Shown here: piece after piece, positions 11,486-20,443 of the stretch
Layout: every line of letters begins with the position of its first letter
Position numbering within the stretch: position 1 is the first letter of the stretch
From: Roridomyces roridus
Taxonomy: Eukaryota > Basidiomycota > Agaricomycetes > Agaricales > Mycenaceae
DNA length: 64,000 nucleotides
NCBI GenBank assembly: GCA_029378245.1
Contig: JARKIF010000005.1
Coordinates: forward strand, 310,001 to 374,000
Direction of reading: 5' to 3'
The notes under the pieces: generated by a model
Told to the model about the DNA's origin: nothing
Database searches by the model: none
Seen by the model: only the letters and a program-made list of their open reading frames with translations
Translations under genes and position numbers: made by a program

Positions 11486-12496
11486 TTAGGTGGAGGGTGA
11501 GGGAACTGCAGGATCGGCAGTGTTTCCCTGGGTGTCTCCAAGACGCATGAAGCAGTCAGGAGCCATGTGGCCACTCTCTCCGCAGAAAGTGCAGAGATCA
11601 TTGCTCTCCTGATCATCAGGAACCTCTGGTGAGAGATCCTCAGAGTCGTCCATTTGGTCTGGAAGACTGGATGAATCAGAGGAGGGACTGGAAGGCTCGG
11701 GAAGATCAGCCAGGTCAGAATCAGAAGATTGAGGTGATGCAGCATAATCTTGGATGTTCCCCGAGTCGTTTCCACCATCAGTACCCCAGCGCAATCTCTC
11801 CCACTCTCGTTTCCAATGCCGAGCATCAACTTGGCGAGCGACCTGTTTGATCCCAGCCAGAGTGTTGGTATACTCGGTATCTGGAGCCTTCAGATTGGAC
11901 CGAGTGGAGCGAGGAGCGATGGGTTGGCTACTGGTGAAAAGCAGCAAGGCGTCCCTAAACACCTCTATTGTCTGAACAAAGAATTGCTCTGAATTGAGAG
12001 GTGAGGGTTGGGAAGGTGTGGCATGCCCGGAAGGACTGGAAGATCCACCGGAACCGCTTGGACCCCCGGAAGGCCCGCCAGAATGACCTCCTTTTCCGCC
12101 ATGGCCTGGATTGCCCTGAGGTGCAGGAGCAGCATTACCCTGATCCAAGAATGAGTGCATAAAATGCTCTCCAGTGCCCAGAGTAGCAACCGGAACCCGA
12201 GCACCACTGAAATCAGCAGGGGGTAAAGCCGGTGCATCAAAACCCGCAGATGAACTGGGGTACTGGGACTGTGGATAGGTCTGCAGGAGCTCCGGAAGGG
12301 GGGCAAGAGTTGAACCAGGATTGCGACCATGGACAGAGAAGACCGGACTCGGGTTGGAATACCGAGGTGGTGTGAGAGTCAGCACATGTTGATACAAGGC
12401 AGATTGTCGACGGGCGCGTTGGTTGGGGTCAGAAGCGCGAGTCAGGAAGGAAGAACCCCCAGGAGTGATGGGGTCAGAGCCGCGGCGGTAAGACAT
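11486..12496 (-). CDS. Gag polyprotein with CCHC zinc knuckle and a missing capsid core
   Basis: The start is the ATG at 12496 (MSYRRGSDP), just inside the 5' LTR; the open frame extends into the LTR but has no need to. About 336 aa. The N-terminal half is rich in Pro, Ser and Gly (GHGGKGGHSGGPSGG near the middle). A helical segment ending near ARQVDARHWKREWERLR follows, then an acidic Ser/Asp stretch, then one zinc knuckle CTFCGESGHMAPDC (CX2CX4HX4C) and a short tail. Compared with the gag at 50.8-52.8 kb, the sequence after KAPDT jumps straight to the end of the capsid-like region, so roughly 130-150 residues of the capsid core appear to be deleted in frame. It would bind RNA but probably could not assemble alone. 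Confidence 0.85.
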   Translation of the reverse strand: MSYRRGSDPITPGGSSFLTRASDPNQRARRQSALYQHVLTLTPPRYSNPSPVFSVHGRNPGSTLAPLPELLQTYPQSQYPSSSAGFDAPALPPADFSGARVPVATLGTGEHFMHSFLDQGNAAPAPQGNPGHGGKGGHSGGPSGGPSGSGGSSSPSGHATPSQPSPLNSEQFFVQTIEVFRDALLLFTSSQPIAPRSTRSNLKAPDTEYTNTLAGIKQVARQVDARHWKREWERLRWGTDGGNDSGNIQDYAASPQSSDSDLADLPEPSSPSSDSSSLPDQMDDSEDLSPEVPDDQESNDLCTFCGESGHMAPDCFMRLGDTQGNTADPAVPSPST

Positions 12497-12525
12497 GACC
12501 AAAGGGTAGGTTGAGTTGATAATAC

Positions 12526-13031
12526 TGTTAAATGCTGAGCCGGCGGGAAATGGAACCGGAAGGATACCAAGAGGGATTGGTGACCGGAACAACAGAGATC
12601 ACTACACCACAGAGGTTTAGGGTGAGTGAGACTACCCTGGTCAACGGGAGAGGGAGCAGGGAGGATGTCGGACAGCGCAAGGTGAGGAATACCAAGCAAC
12701 GTTAATTATCAACTGAAGATACATGAAAATGAACCCAGGTTTATATACAAAAGGCCATGGGAAAGTAATAAAGCTTGAATGAGAAATAGTGGAATAAAGC
12801 TTGAACGGGAAATAGTGAAATAAAGCTTGAATGGGAAATAGTGAATAAAGCTTGAATGGGAGATAGTGAAATAAAGCTTGAATGGGAGATAGTGGAATAA
12901 AGCTTGAATGGGAAATAGTGGAATAAGGCTTGAATGGGAAATAGTGGAATAAAGCTTTGAATGGGAAATAGTGAATGGGAATTAATGTGTCAAAGCTGAA
13001 ACACATATGCCAAAAAGGCACGGATGTAACA
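12526..13031 (-). repeat. 5' LTR of the 9.8-13.0 kb element
   Basis: 506 bp and, by eye, identical to 9761-10266, including all differences between its internal 26-bp subrepeats. Transcription of the element would start here and run toward lower coordinates. The sequence just inside (GTATTATCAACTC on the minus strand) is the primer-binding position; I could not match it to a tRNA. Confidence 0.93.
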
Positions 13032-14202
13032 CCCTCGAACCTCTCTCACTTTGCCTCGACCTCATTTCACACGTCTGGCGCGAGCCCAGATCTGGGTTTG
13101 ATGGCCACACAGTAAGACTTCGTGTCCTCCGCGCGTTGATGGATTGCCTCAACGTGCTTGACGTGGTCCCTGTAGAGGTCAACAACCAAGTTGCGTGTGC
13201 TGGGATCGCCAGGCGCGTGAAGGACATGCTTGGTTTTCTTATCCCATCCCACCTTGTCTGGTTCAAAATGGTCAGGGAGCTCCAGTTACCACAAAACCAC
13301 GACGATCTCCAGACTCTCAACTCTTCTCCGGGTCGGAATACCGGACCTTGTGGGCAGCTTTGAAGGGAGAGATTGAACAAAAGCTGCGGCTCCTGTACTC
13401 CGAATTTTATTGGAGAGCTTGCGATAATCTGCAGGTGTGTGGTTGTCGGGACAAATATTTCGGCTGCTCACGAATCAAGCCAGTGCGCCCGAATCCGGGC
13501 TCGAAATGAGTTCCGAAAATGCGGCACCTGCCAGGAGGCGTACTATTGCCCTGAATCTGAATGCCAAAAGCGGATTGGAAAGCCGATGGGCACCCCCACG
13601 CCAAGATCTGCAGTGCACCAGCCAGCAGTATGTGTTCGAGAGACTTGATCGCTCCGTATCCATGATCTCGTTTAACAGATCCCTTGTTGCCGGCGTTAGG
13701 TTGCAGGGAGCGTATTTTTCTCCGGTTGATTGTGGACGACGATTTCCAGAACAACATGAACGAAATAGTACGCATCCAGCTGTCGTTTTTGTCGGAGAAC
13801 CCAACCACAGGAACGATCGTTACGGTCTTTGACTATTCGCACTGGCCAAGGCAGATCTGGGTTTGCTCTGCCTTGGACCCCGCCGTCTTTCCAGCCTTTT
13901 CACTCAGTGATGAAAAGCGAGATGCTGCGATTTCGCGGGTAGAATATAGTGATGGTGCGATGGATCTCCACGTCTTACGACTGCCCGACGCAGAAACCTT
14001 GTCCGAGAAGCCTCGGCAAGAGCGGCTGCCAGGGGTCGGGGCACAATGGCTGTTGATGCCTCTCAGAATGCACCGGGGCTCTACCTTTTACGCCGACAGG
14101 AATTCGCTGGCCCAGGAGCATTCAAGAGGATCAGATATGACCAGCTTCAACACCGGGGAAATCTGCAACGAACTTCGCACGCGGGGAAGGACGTGTCATT
14201 AA

Positions 14203-14640
14203 TTAGGATCTTGTTCGCTGCTCCGAGCTCGTACAAGGGTTTTGACATTGTGTATATAGTATATGTAACCAACTTGCAGAACAGGCATTTTTTTTTTGCC
14301 CGACGCGTCTCTGAGATGGGTCCGAGCTCAACGTAGACGGGAAAGATGGCAGGACCTGGAGTGCAAGTTAATTGATGTCCTAAGATAAATGGAACCGAAG
14401 ACACACCCTTTGCGTCCCACCGACGAGCCCGCAAGAAAAGATCCGGCGGGTTCAGCGCTCAGACGTACACGGCCTGGCCCAGTTGCCGCAATGCCAGCGC
14501 AGTGGATGGGAGCAAGAGGGCGAGTTCGGTATACGACAAATCGGGACACTTTCCTTGCTCCCAATTTGGATGCTTGCGAATTCCCCTCGGCCCGGCGGAA
14601 CTTTTGTTTTCATGTGCGTGTGATGTTCCTCCTCCGCCCC
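14203..14640. other. Intergenic with repeat copy 2
   Basis: It contains the second copy of the roughly 80-bp repeat at 14541-14612 and a run of nine T at about 14290. No gene is visible. Confidence 0.5.
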
Positions 14641-15390
14641 ACCAAGCGCTACAAATCGGTAGCCCAACGAGCTTGACAGGTCTCCTCGCGATGAGGCATA
14701 TCTTCCTCCGTGGTACGCCGCCCATGCAAGGTCAGATTTAAATCCATTGGCAGCCCAACGAAACAGGCCGCCCGCCGAATATTGGATCATTAAAAAACGC
14801 TCCTCCATCGCTTGAATGGGGGTATTGGAGTGGGTGACGACGGCGGATGGGATGAGGATACTGCACCCCACCGGGAAGCGAATGACAAGGTCGTAGTACA
14901 AGACGATGTGTCCGCCCTTGTCTGCGTCAAAGTTTCCTAGCGCGCGGATGAGGCAAAACCCGTCGGCTTTGTTAATGTGGTCGGCGTGTGCGGGGGTGAG
15001 ACTGAAAACGGACCCAGGTTGAAGGTTAGGGCGGCGAAGAGCCTGCGGGGGAAAAAGGCGGAGGCCGGGATGCTCGCGGAGAAGGTCGTGCTTGTTTCTG
15101 TGGTAGTCTGAATAGATGAGGCGGATGAGAGCTTGGAAGGGAGCTAGGGAGAGTGTGATCATGAGGAGGGGAGATAACGCGCAGGGCCGGACTTGACATT
15201 ACCGGGCAGGGAACCCCTCGTCGCCGTCGAATGATCTGCGATGCTCGTAGGCGCCCACAGGAAACGACATCTACTCCCGGGCCTCGCGCAACTTGGCAGC
15301 CGCCTTTTCGTGAACCGTCTTCCACTTTTCACCAGGCAGTGGAGGTGCGACGAGGACCCCGATGATGCTTCAACAGGTAACCCCAGATTC
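14640..15390 (-). pseudogene. GLFRW-motif family (Agaricomycete-specific), degraded copy A
   Basis: The minus strand reads YDLVIRFPVGCSILIPSAVV near 14890-14835, then a HSNTPI motif, then QYSAGGLFRWAANG near 14795-14755. These are the signature blocks of a very abundant Agaricomycete family of unknown function, often found among transposon-rich DNA. Upstream, an IIGVLV/GEKWKTVHEKAAAKLREARE block lies at about 15370-15285 and is cut by an in-frame TAG. The part between is in other frames. The upstream block matches copy B (33.2 kb) at both DNA and protein level. Not expected to be functional. Confidence 0.6.
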
Positions 15391-15393
15391 TAT

Positions 15394-16060
15394 GCGACTT
15401 GCATTCAGGAATGTATAGGATTCGCCGCTTCTAAATTGTGCAATGACTCGGATTCTGGGAATGACGGCAACCCATTGGCTGCCCCCGACAAATGTTTCCC
15501 GTCGGGCAGAGCTGGATTATCTGTCGTCCGTATCTGGGTCCTTTCATGTTTGTGCGCCGAGTTTGAAACTTGTCCCATTCGATCTCGAAAAAGTAAGAAG
15601 TTGTGGCAGAGAAGCAAAACCGGGCTGTTTTCAATTACGTATTACTCCGGTGGCAGCGATCACATTGTTGATGGTTTCACTCATCATTCCCCGAAATGTA
15701 GAGCCTTCACTCACCACTGCCCAAACGGGTAACATTCACTGACGATTGCAAGTGAATCGGCAATGGCCAGGCAATGGAATTGTGTAATTATTCTAGAAAT
15801 GACGGCAACGGGCCGGTCCAGGCCTGCGATTGGCAGCCATGCGCGCGTCGGGCAGAGCTGTCGTGCGTCGGGCATCTGGGTCCTTTCGTGTTTGTGCGCC
15901 AAGGCTGACACTTATCCCAGTCGCGGCGAAGTCAACTTACAATTAGCTTTTCACCCTCGCCAGCTTCAAGAACGTCAGCAACTTGAGTCGGGAATGACTA
16001 CCGACGCTCGCAGTGGAACTGGAAGCAGGGACGCATCTAGCCATGGCCAAGGATGCAGCC
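15394..16060. repeat. Dispersed composite repeat, copies 2 and 3, with the 30-bp motif array between
   Basis: 15394-15648 and 15770-15920 are two diverged direct copies of 6168-6425. 15975-16060 is an inverted copy of 6481-6565. Between the copies lies the motif array at 15673-15755. The order suggests insertion of one repeated element into another. Confidence 0.7.
15673..15755 (+). promoter_or_regulatory. 30-bp motif array, site 1 (3 units)
   Basis: Three head-to-tail units of about 29-31 bp: TTTCACTCATCATTCCCCGA..., TTCACTCACCACTGCCCAAA... and TTCACTGACGATTGCAAGTG. It lies 5' of GLFRW copy A on the strand opposite to that gene's sense. Its regulatory role is an inference from position. Confidence 0.5.
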
Positions 16061-16311
16061 TCAGCGTAGGTCAAGACAGATCACGAAAAGTGTCGTTTGA
16101 TTTACGGGACATTTGACCCGGGACAGCCACATCAAGGCTTGACGCGTTCTTTCAAGGCGCTTTCCAGTCGTCCACAGGCTGTCATCCAACTCTCCAGTCT
16201 GTTCCTGGCCGTATTTCGACTTTCCTGCCACTGTAAATATACTCTTATTCCTACCTCCTGCCTGGATCTCGGGCCACATTTTGCCAACCAAGTCAGCCGC
16301 CGCGGCCGCCG
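16061..16311. other. Intergenic repeat-derived
   Basis: TCACGAAAAGTGTCGTT at about 16081-16097 recurs inverted at about 19062-19078. No gene is visible. Confidence 0.4.
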
Positions 16312-16635
16312 ATGATCCTTTCAAAGTTCGACACTCAGACTCGTTCTCACTTCCCTCCCTGGCGACTCTGTATAATCCACTACCCCACACTTCCCCGACT
16401 GCACCTTTTGCCTTTCGGCTCTAAAGCCGGGTTAAGCAACCCGGGCCACCTCAACTTTCAACCGTTGCCACGCCGCCACAAAACCGGTGCTGACGATGAG
16501 GTCGAGGAGACATCACTCCCTTCTGACCTTAATTCCGAAGAGAACGAGTCCAAAGAGGAGAAGGAGGAGCTCTGTTTTCAGCTCGAGGATGACGAGGAAG
16601 GTATAGGCGGACAGGTTGGTTTTGGGGACTTGTAG
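16312..16635 (+). CDS. Possible small hypothetical protein with acidic C-terminus
   Basis: A 107-codon open frame from ATG at 16312 to TAG. The N-terminal half is basic and aromatic; the C-terminal third is strongly acidic (Glu-rich, NSEENESKEEKEE). No family is recognised, there is no evident intron, and no promoter signal stands out. It may be a chance frame. Confidence 0.25.
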   Translation: MILSKFDTQTRSHFPPWRLCIIHYPTLPRLHLLPFGSKAGLSNPGHLNFQPLPRRHKTGADDEVEETSLPSDLNSEENESKEEKEELCFQLEDDEEGIGGQVGFGDL

Positions 16636-16918
16636 CGCGTCTTTCCACGCGTTTTTGTGTCTTTGTACGCGTCTTTCGTGCTTTAATGGAAACTGCAAGT
16701 CTTCCCTATCTTTCATCCCTTGGCTTCGCCCGCAATTGGCCGAAAAAGGACTGGACTCGGCGGCTGATTTATTTATCTTTGGGGTCGATTCCTTGCATGC
16801 TGACTTGTTGTTTTAACTCCCATGGAATCAAAAGGATTTTATCGTACTCGACTGGTCCTCACATGGACCTGAAGCTGAGCAAAAAAAATCTTGAATGCCG
16901 TGAGTTATAAATAAATCG
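16636..16918. other. Intergenic, nothing assigned
   Basis: Short open frames only. Confidence 0.4.
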
Positions 16919-16931
16919 GGTGATCAAATTG

Positions 16932-17880
16932 ATGACGCGTCCCTCCCTCTCTCTCTCTTCCCTCATGTCCTCCACTCCCACCGCCGCCTCCCAGCCTGCG
17001 CCTCACACTCCTTCAAAAGGATCTGATCCTTCAACAAACCATCCGGAACTGGAACTTGACCCTGGGCCGACGCGTCCTCATCGTCCGCGGCAGATGGCTC
17101 CCTCCACCTAAATCCGTTTCTTGGGTGCGCGCCAGAGTGTTAGAACGCTTCAAGCACGTACTCTCATCATTCACACTCACGCTTTCACTTACCACCGTCA
17201 CAGAGCGACGACAGAATCCAAGAAGCTGTCGGACGCGTTGGACGCGTTCCTTGTGTTCAAGAGGTGGAGGCGGTGATGGGAAATTTCAAATAGACGCCGC
17301 ATTGGGAGCCGCTGCTCCACCGGGTGCGTTTCTTTTTCGCTCAATTCTTGTGCTCACTTCGTGCAGATGGCGAACGACCTCAAGCCCCAGATCAGCGAAT
17401 ACTTTCCGCCGTCCGACGTCGACATCGCCCTCAAGCCGTTCGTGCGTGACAAGACCCAGCTACCTCCACCCGATGCTTCGTGACGTGTTATCGTCTTAGC
17501 CCCGCAACAGCAAATTAACGCAGCGGAGGATGCGCCGGGTGCGGAGGATACACCGGATGGCCGGGTGAGGAGAAAAGACCTACGGCGGCGACGGAAAAGT
17601 GCGTTTCCTCACACTATATGCGCATATACCCACTCAAGCAACTCTCTAGGGCGCTGAAAGATCTCAACCAAATCCACAACTACAACGCGGAGGGTATCTA
17701 TCGTGTGTCTATCCCGTCGGAGGAATCAGGCTACGTCGGCGTGAACGAGCTTGACGAGAAGAAGGGTCTAGTCCCAGTACCGATCGTCCTCTGGGTGCTT
17801 CGAGTCCTTCGGCGGAGGATCTCAATTGAACGGTTTGTTACTCGCTCATCCTTACACAGTATCTAATTCGTTTCAGATCA
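16932..17880 (+). CDS. Unassigned multi-exon coding region
   Basis: Coding-like pieces occur in order but in different frames: a Pro/Ser/Thr-rich start (MSSTPTAASQPAPHTP, ATG at 16964), NWNLTLGRRVLIVRGRWLPPP near 17047-17110, ATTESKKLSDALDAFLVFKRW near 17205-17270, ANDLKPQISEYFPPSDVDIAL near 17370-17430, and RALKDLNQIHNYNAEGIYRV near 17650-17710. Gaps contain GT...AG pairs of intron size. I cannot assemble one consistent model or name a family. It could be a decayed gene. Confidence 0.3.
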
Positions 17881-19190
17881 CGCTTCCCGGCTTTCCTCTT
17901 GCACTCATCCTGCATCTCAGCTTTTAATCCCACGTGCGTATCCATGGGTGCATTTCTGCGATGTCTGACATGCTTCCCAGTCACGAATTAACTATCAATG
18001 CCTGACATGTAAGTCTCGAGCCGCCAGACTCGTATCCCATTCTGACCGATCCCTTCATAGATAATTTCTGCTCACCTTATCATGCCTGTAAGTACCCGCC
18101 ACGCTCATTTTGGCGACGACGCGTTTTAACCATAATTACAGGCTCGGATCCTCCAACTCTCGTCGTATGTCCTTCAAGTTGTTTCGGCAGATGTGCTCAT
18201 ACTCCAGCTATCCAGACTCTTTTCTTGTCCAGACGCATACTGGTATGTCTTATTTTCTCATTACGGCGCAACGAGACGCGTATTGGTATGTCTTCTCTTG
18301 TCTTCTCACTGCGGCACAATGCTGAGTTGAATTTAGCTGTCCATTCGTCTTCACTGCGGAATTCTGAATGCGAGTAGCCCCAGTTCCTCGCGGCACACGA
18401 CTCGCTTACGTTTATATCCAGAGTCCTCTTTCGTCTTTGTGCGGCTCACTCTGATCAAATCTCACACCGGACCTACCCAGATTCTAGATAATCATGCGCA
18501 GATCGTCTGTAAGCAATTTCGCATATTGCCTCCGCTGTTACTGATCCACGATCCACTACTGCTCCAGCGCACTACAAACAACATCAAGGTGTGTGGCTAT
18601 CTTCATTGCACGGGCCGCACTCATCTCATCTCATCTCTGCTCAGCTTTCCTTCTACTTGTTGTATTGCATCTTCTCGGTGAGTCCCCCATCCATGGAATC
18701 TTCCCTGACTGACGAACGAGTTCTTTCTAGCGCTGCTCTCGATGTGCTTTACTGACTGTAAGTATCCTCGCTCCTCTGTACTCTCATGTTGTCGTCGACT
18801 TGAATTCAATTTTTTATTCTTTATTATAATTTATCGGGATTGGTCTGAGGTACTGGGAGGAGCTGGGAATGGGGAAGCAGCCTGGAAACTGCCTTTAAAG
18901 TGTCTAAAGTCCTCTACAGGGACATCTAGCCAGGACTAGACTGTAAAGGACTTTGCAAGTGGACCGTCCGTTTACAGGCCTTCCCAGCGTGTCTCCTGCC
19001 AGGAAGGGACTTTAAACGCCTGGAGACACTTGACAGGCGCTGCCCAGCGGCTTTCCAGCGAACGACACTTTTCGTGATGCCACGAGATGCAAGTGATCAA
19101 GCTGCTGCCGCAGTGCTGCGCTACTTTTATTGGACAACTCAGCGCGACTCGGTCCAGTGAACAAAGGGCTTCCAATAGAGCCAACATCAT
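17881..19190. other. Long stretch without an assignable gene; foldback-rich
   Basis: 17.9-18.8 kb has many intron-like GTAAG/CAG pairs and a short imperfect duplication around GGTATGTCTT (18240-18330), but no recognisable protein. 18880-19060 is foldback-like: GTGTCTCCTGCCAGG near 18990 faces CCTGGAGACAC near 19020. 19133-19153 repeats the TATTGGACAACTCAGCGCGAC end found at 6570, and TTCCAATAGAG lies at 19170. It is probably a non-autonomous DNA transposon remnant. Confidence 0.45.
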
Positions 19191-19648
19191 TAGGTGCGTT
19201 TTTCGATATCGTTGAGAACGCAGCCCACTAATTCTCCAATGACGAGAGCCCTAGTCTCTGTGGAGTGCCCTAGTCTCTGCTTAGTCTCTTGCGTACGCCA
19301 GCTGCTTTCGTCTGGATGTCCCTGCTCTTCTCACATACGCTGCAGAGAACTCTTGCAACCCGGGTATTTCACTTTCTGCCCTTTATCTTCCTTTGTTCAT
19401 GGCCAACGCGCGCGGCCGGATGCGCGGCGAGGATGATCCTGCCGGTTGTTGGCACTACCCTCTTTGCACGGCATAAGCCAAGAATATCCGTCCACAAACG
19501 AACACGCGGGGTCAAAGACTGGCGCGCAAAAATTTCAAATGAAACAAACCGTTTCTTTTGTGGAGAAAAGCAAGCGGTAAGGTCATTTGCCTTTGACGTC
19601 CGCCAGTCTTTGCGCCTACGATCTATGGGCCTTTCTCAAATGGAACCA

Positions 19649-19655
19649 TATAAAT
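19649..19655 (+). promoter_or_regulatory. TATA-like box
   Basis: TATAAAT, 52 bp upstream of the ATG at 19707. Confidence 0.45.
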
Positions 19656-19706
19656 GTGTATGCGTTCGTGGTTTTCAGTCACAATCAACCCACCCCCTAC
19701 CACACC

Positions 19707-20085
19707 ATGGAATCTCCAAACCTGCCATTGGACAACACCGCCCCGAGCGTAAGCAATAGCCCTCTAACTCAGTCGGAATGACACCCTAATGCAAGTATTA
19801 CACAGGAATGCATTCATTCTATCGAGGTCGAATCTGATGTTTACGTGCCGACTGACGCCTTTGAAGAGTTGAAGGACTACCTGGCACGTATCTGCCCTCT
19901 CAATATTCAGTATCCCGAGCTCATTCTGATTGACTGTCCAGGATGATATCCGAGAGGTCATGCGAGATTGGCGGGATTTGGATGTGCAGGAAAAAGAGAA
20001 AATAGAGAGAAACGGCGGCTCTGTGACACGCAACTTCCGCATCAAGCGCCGTCGGCGCCTGTACAATTTGACCAGGGGTCCTTGA
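19707..20085 (+). CDS. Small hypothetical protein with basic C-terminus
   Basis: I do not recognise it. Exon 1 (19707-19748) encodes MESPNLPLDNTAPS and ends at GTAAGC. A 57-nt intron follows. Exon 2 starts at 19806 (ECIHSIEVESDVYVPTDAFEELKDYL). The last exon encodes DDIREVMRDWRDLDVQEKEKI and ends in a basic patch RIKRRRRLYN before the TGA at 20083. The second intron joins out of phase with the donor at 19888 and the acceptor at 19941, so either another splice pair is used or there is a one-base lesion. A TATA-like box precedes the gene. The design (short acidic protein, three exons, close TATA box) recalls the gene at 31643, with no clear sequence similarity. Confidence 0.45.
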
Positions 20086-20443
20086 GTTATGTGATGTCCT
20101 CCCTAGATCCCGCCTTGAATGAATTTTGAGAATACGCGGCCAATAATACGATGTTAGAGGATTGCGGAGATCGCTGGCCAATCGCTGGCCGGTTGGAATA
20201 AGTTGTCGCTTGAAATTCCATTGATATGTCTATAATACATCATAATCCAGAGGTGAATAGTCCCAGAGACGAAGCAACGGTATCTTCGAAGCGCACAGAT
20301 TCGTGAGCCAATCGTGAGCGTTGAATTCCAAGCGCCACCACTGTGTTGCCCGAAATGGCAGTCATTGATGATACTTGCCTCCTTTTGGCAGTCGTCTATG
20401 GTGATGTTATCAGTTCATCACCATACAGCGCTCACTCCTTTCC
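20086..20443. other. Intergenic
   Basis: No gene is visible. It holds the 5' flank of the F-box gene. Confidence 0.4.

Larger units (their letters stand above)
9761..13031 (-). mobile_element. Non-autonomous gag-only LTR retrotransposon, very young
   Basis: It has two 506-bp LTRs (9761-10266 and 12526-13031) beginning TGTTA and ending TAACA, and is flanked by a 5-bp direct repeat CCCTC (9756-9760 and 13032-13036). The internal part carries one gag gene on the minus strand. There is no protease, reverse transcriptase, RNase H or integrase. A purine-rich tract (AAGAGGGGGA on the minus strand, about 10270-10280) lies next to the LTR at 9761, so that is the 3' LTR and the element reads right to left. 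The LTRs look identical by eye, which implies recent insertion. Movement would need proteins supplied by a full-length relative. Confidence 0.92.
8759..14202 (+). pseudogene. MYND-type zinc finger protein gene, split by an LTR element
   Basis: The ATG at 8759 (MHPLLQLNFNKLP) matches the usual opening of a large Agaricomycete MYND family, and a helical N-terminal region runs to 9760. There an LTR element (9761-13031) interrupts the gene. Without the element the frame continues directly from 9760 into 13037 and runs to 13363. The zinc finger follows near 13515-13640 as FRKCGTCQEAYYCPESECQK, then a WKADGHPHAKIC block. The last two parts lie in different frames with no intron between them (one base short after the QKR codons near 13574). 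A second frame change near 13290-13320 could be an intron or a lesion. The C-terminal region (13684-14202) is open. The insertion alone disrupts the gene; the frameshift inside the finger suggests it was already decaying or has decayed since. Confidence 0.75.
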
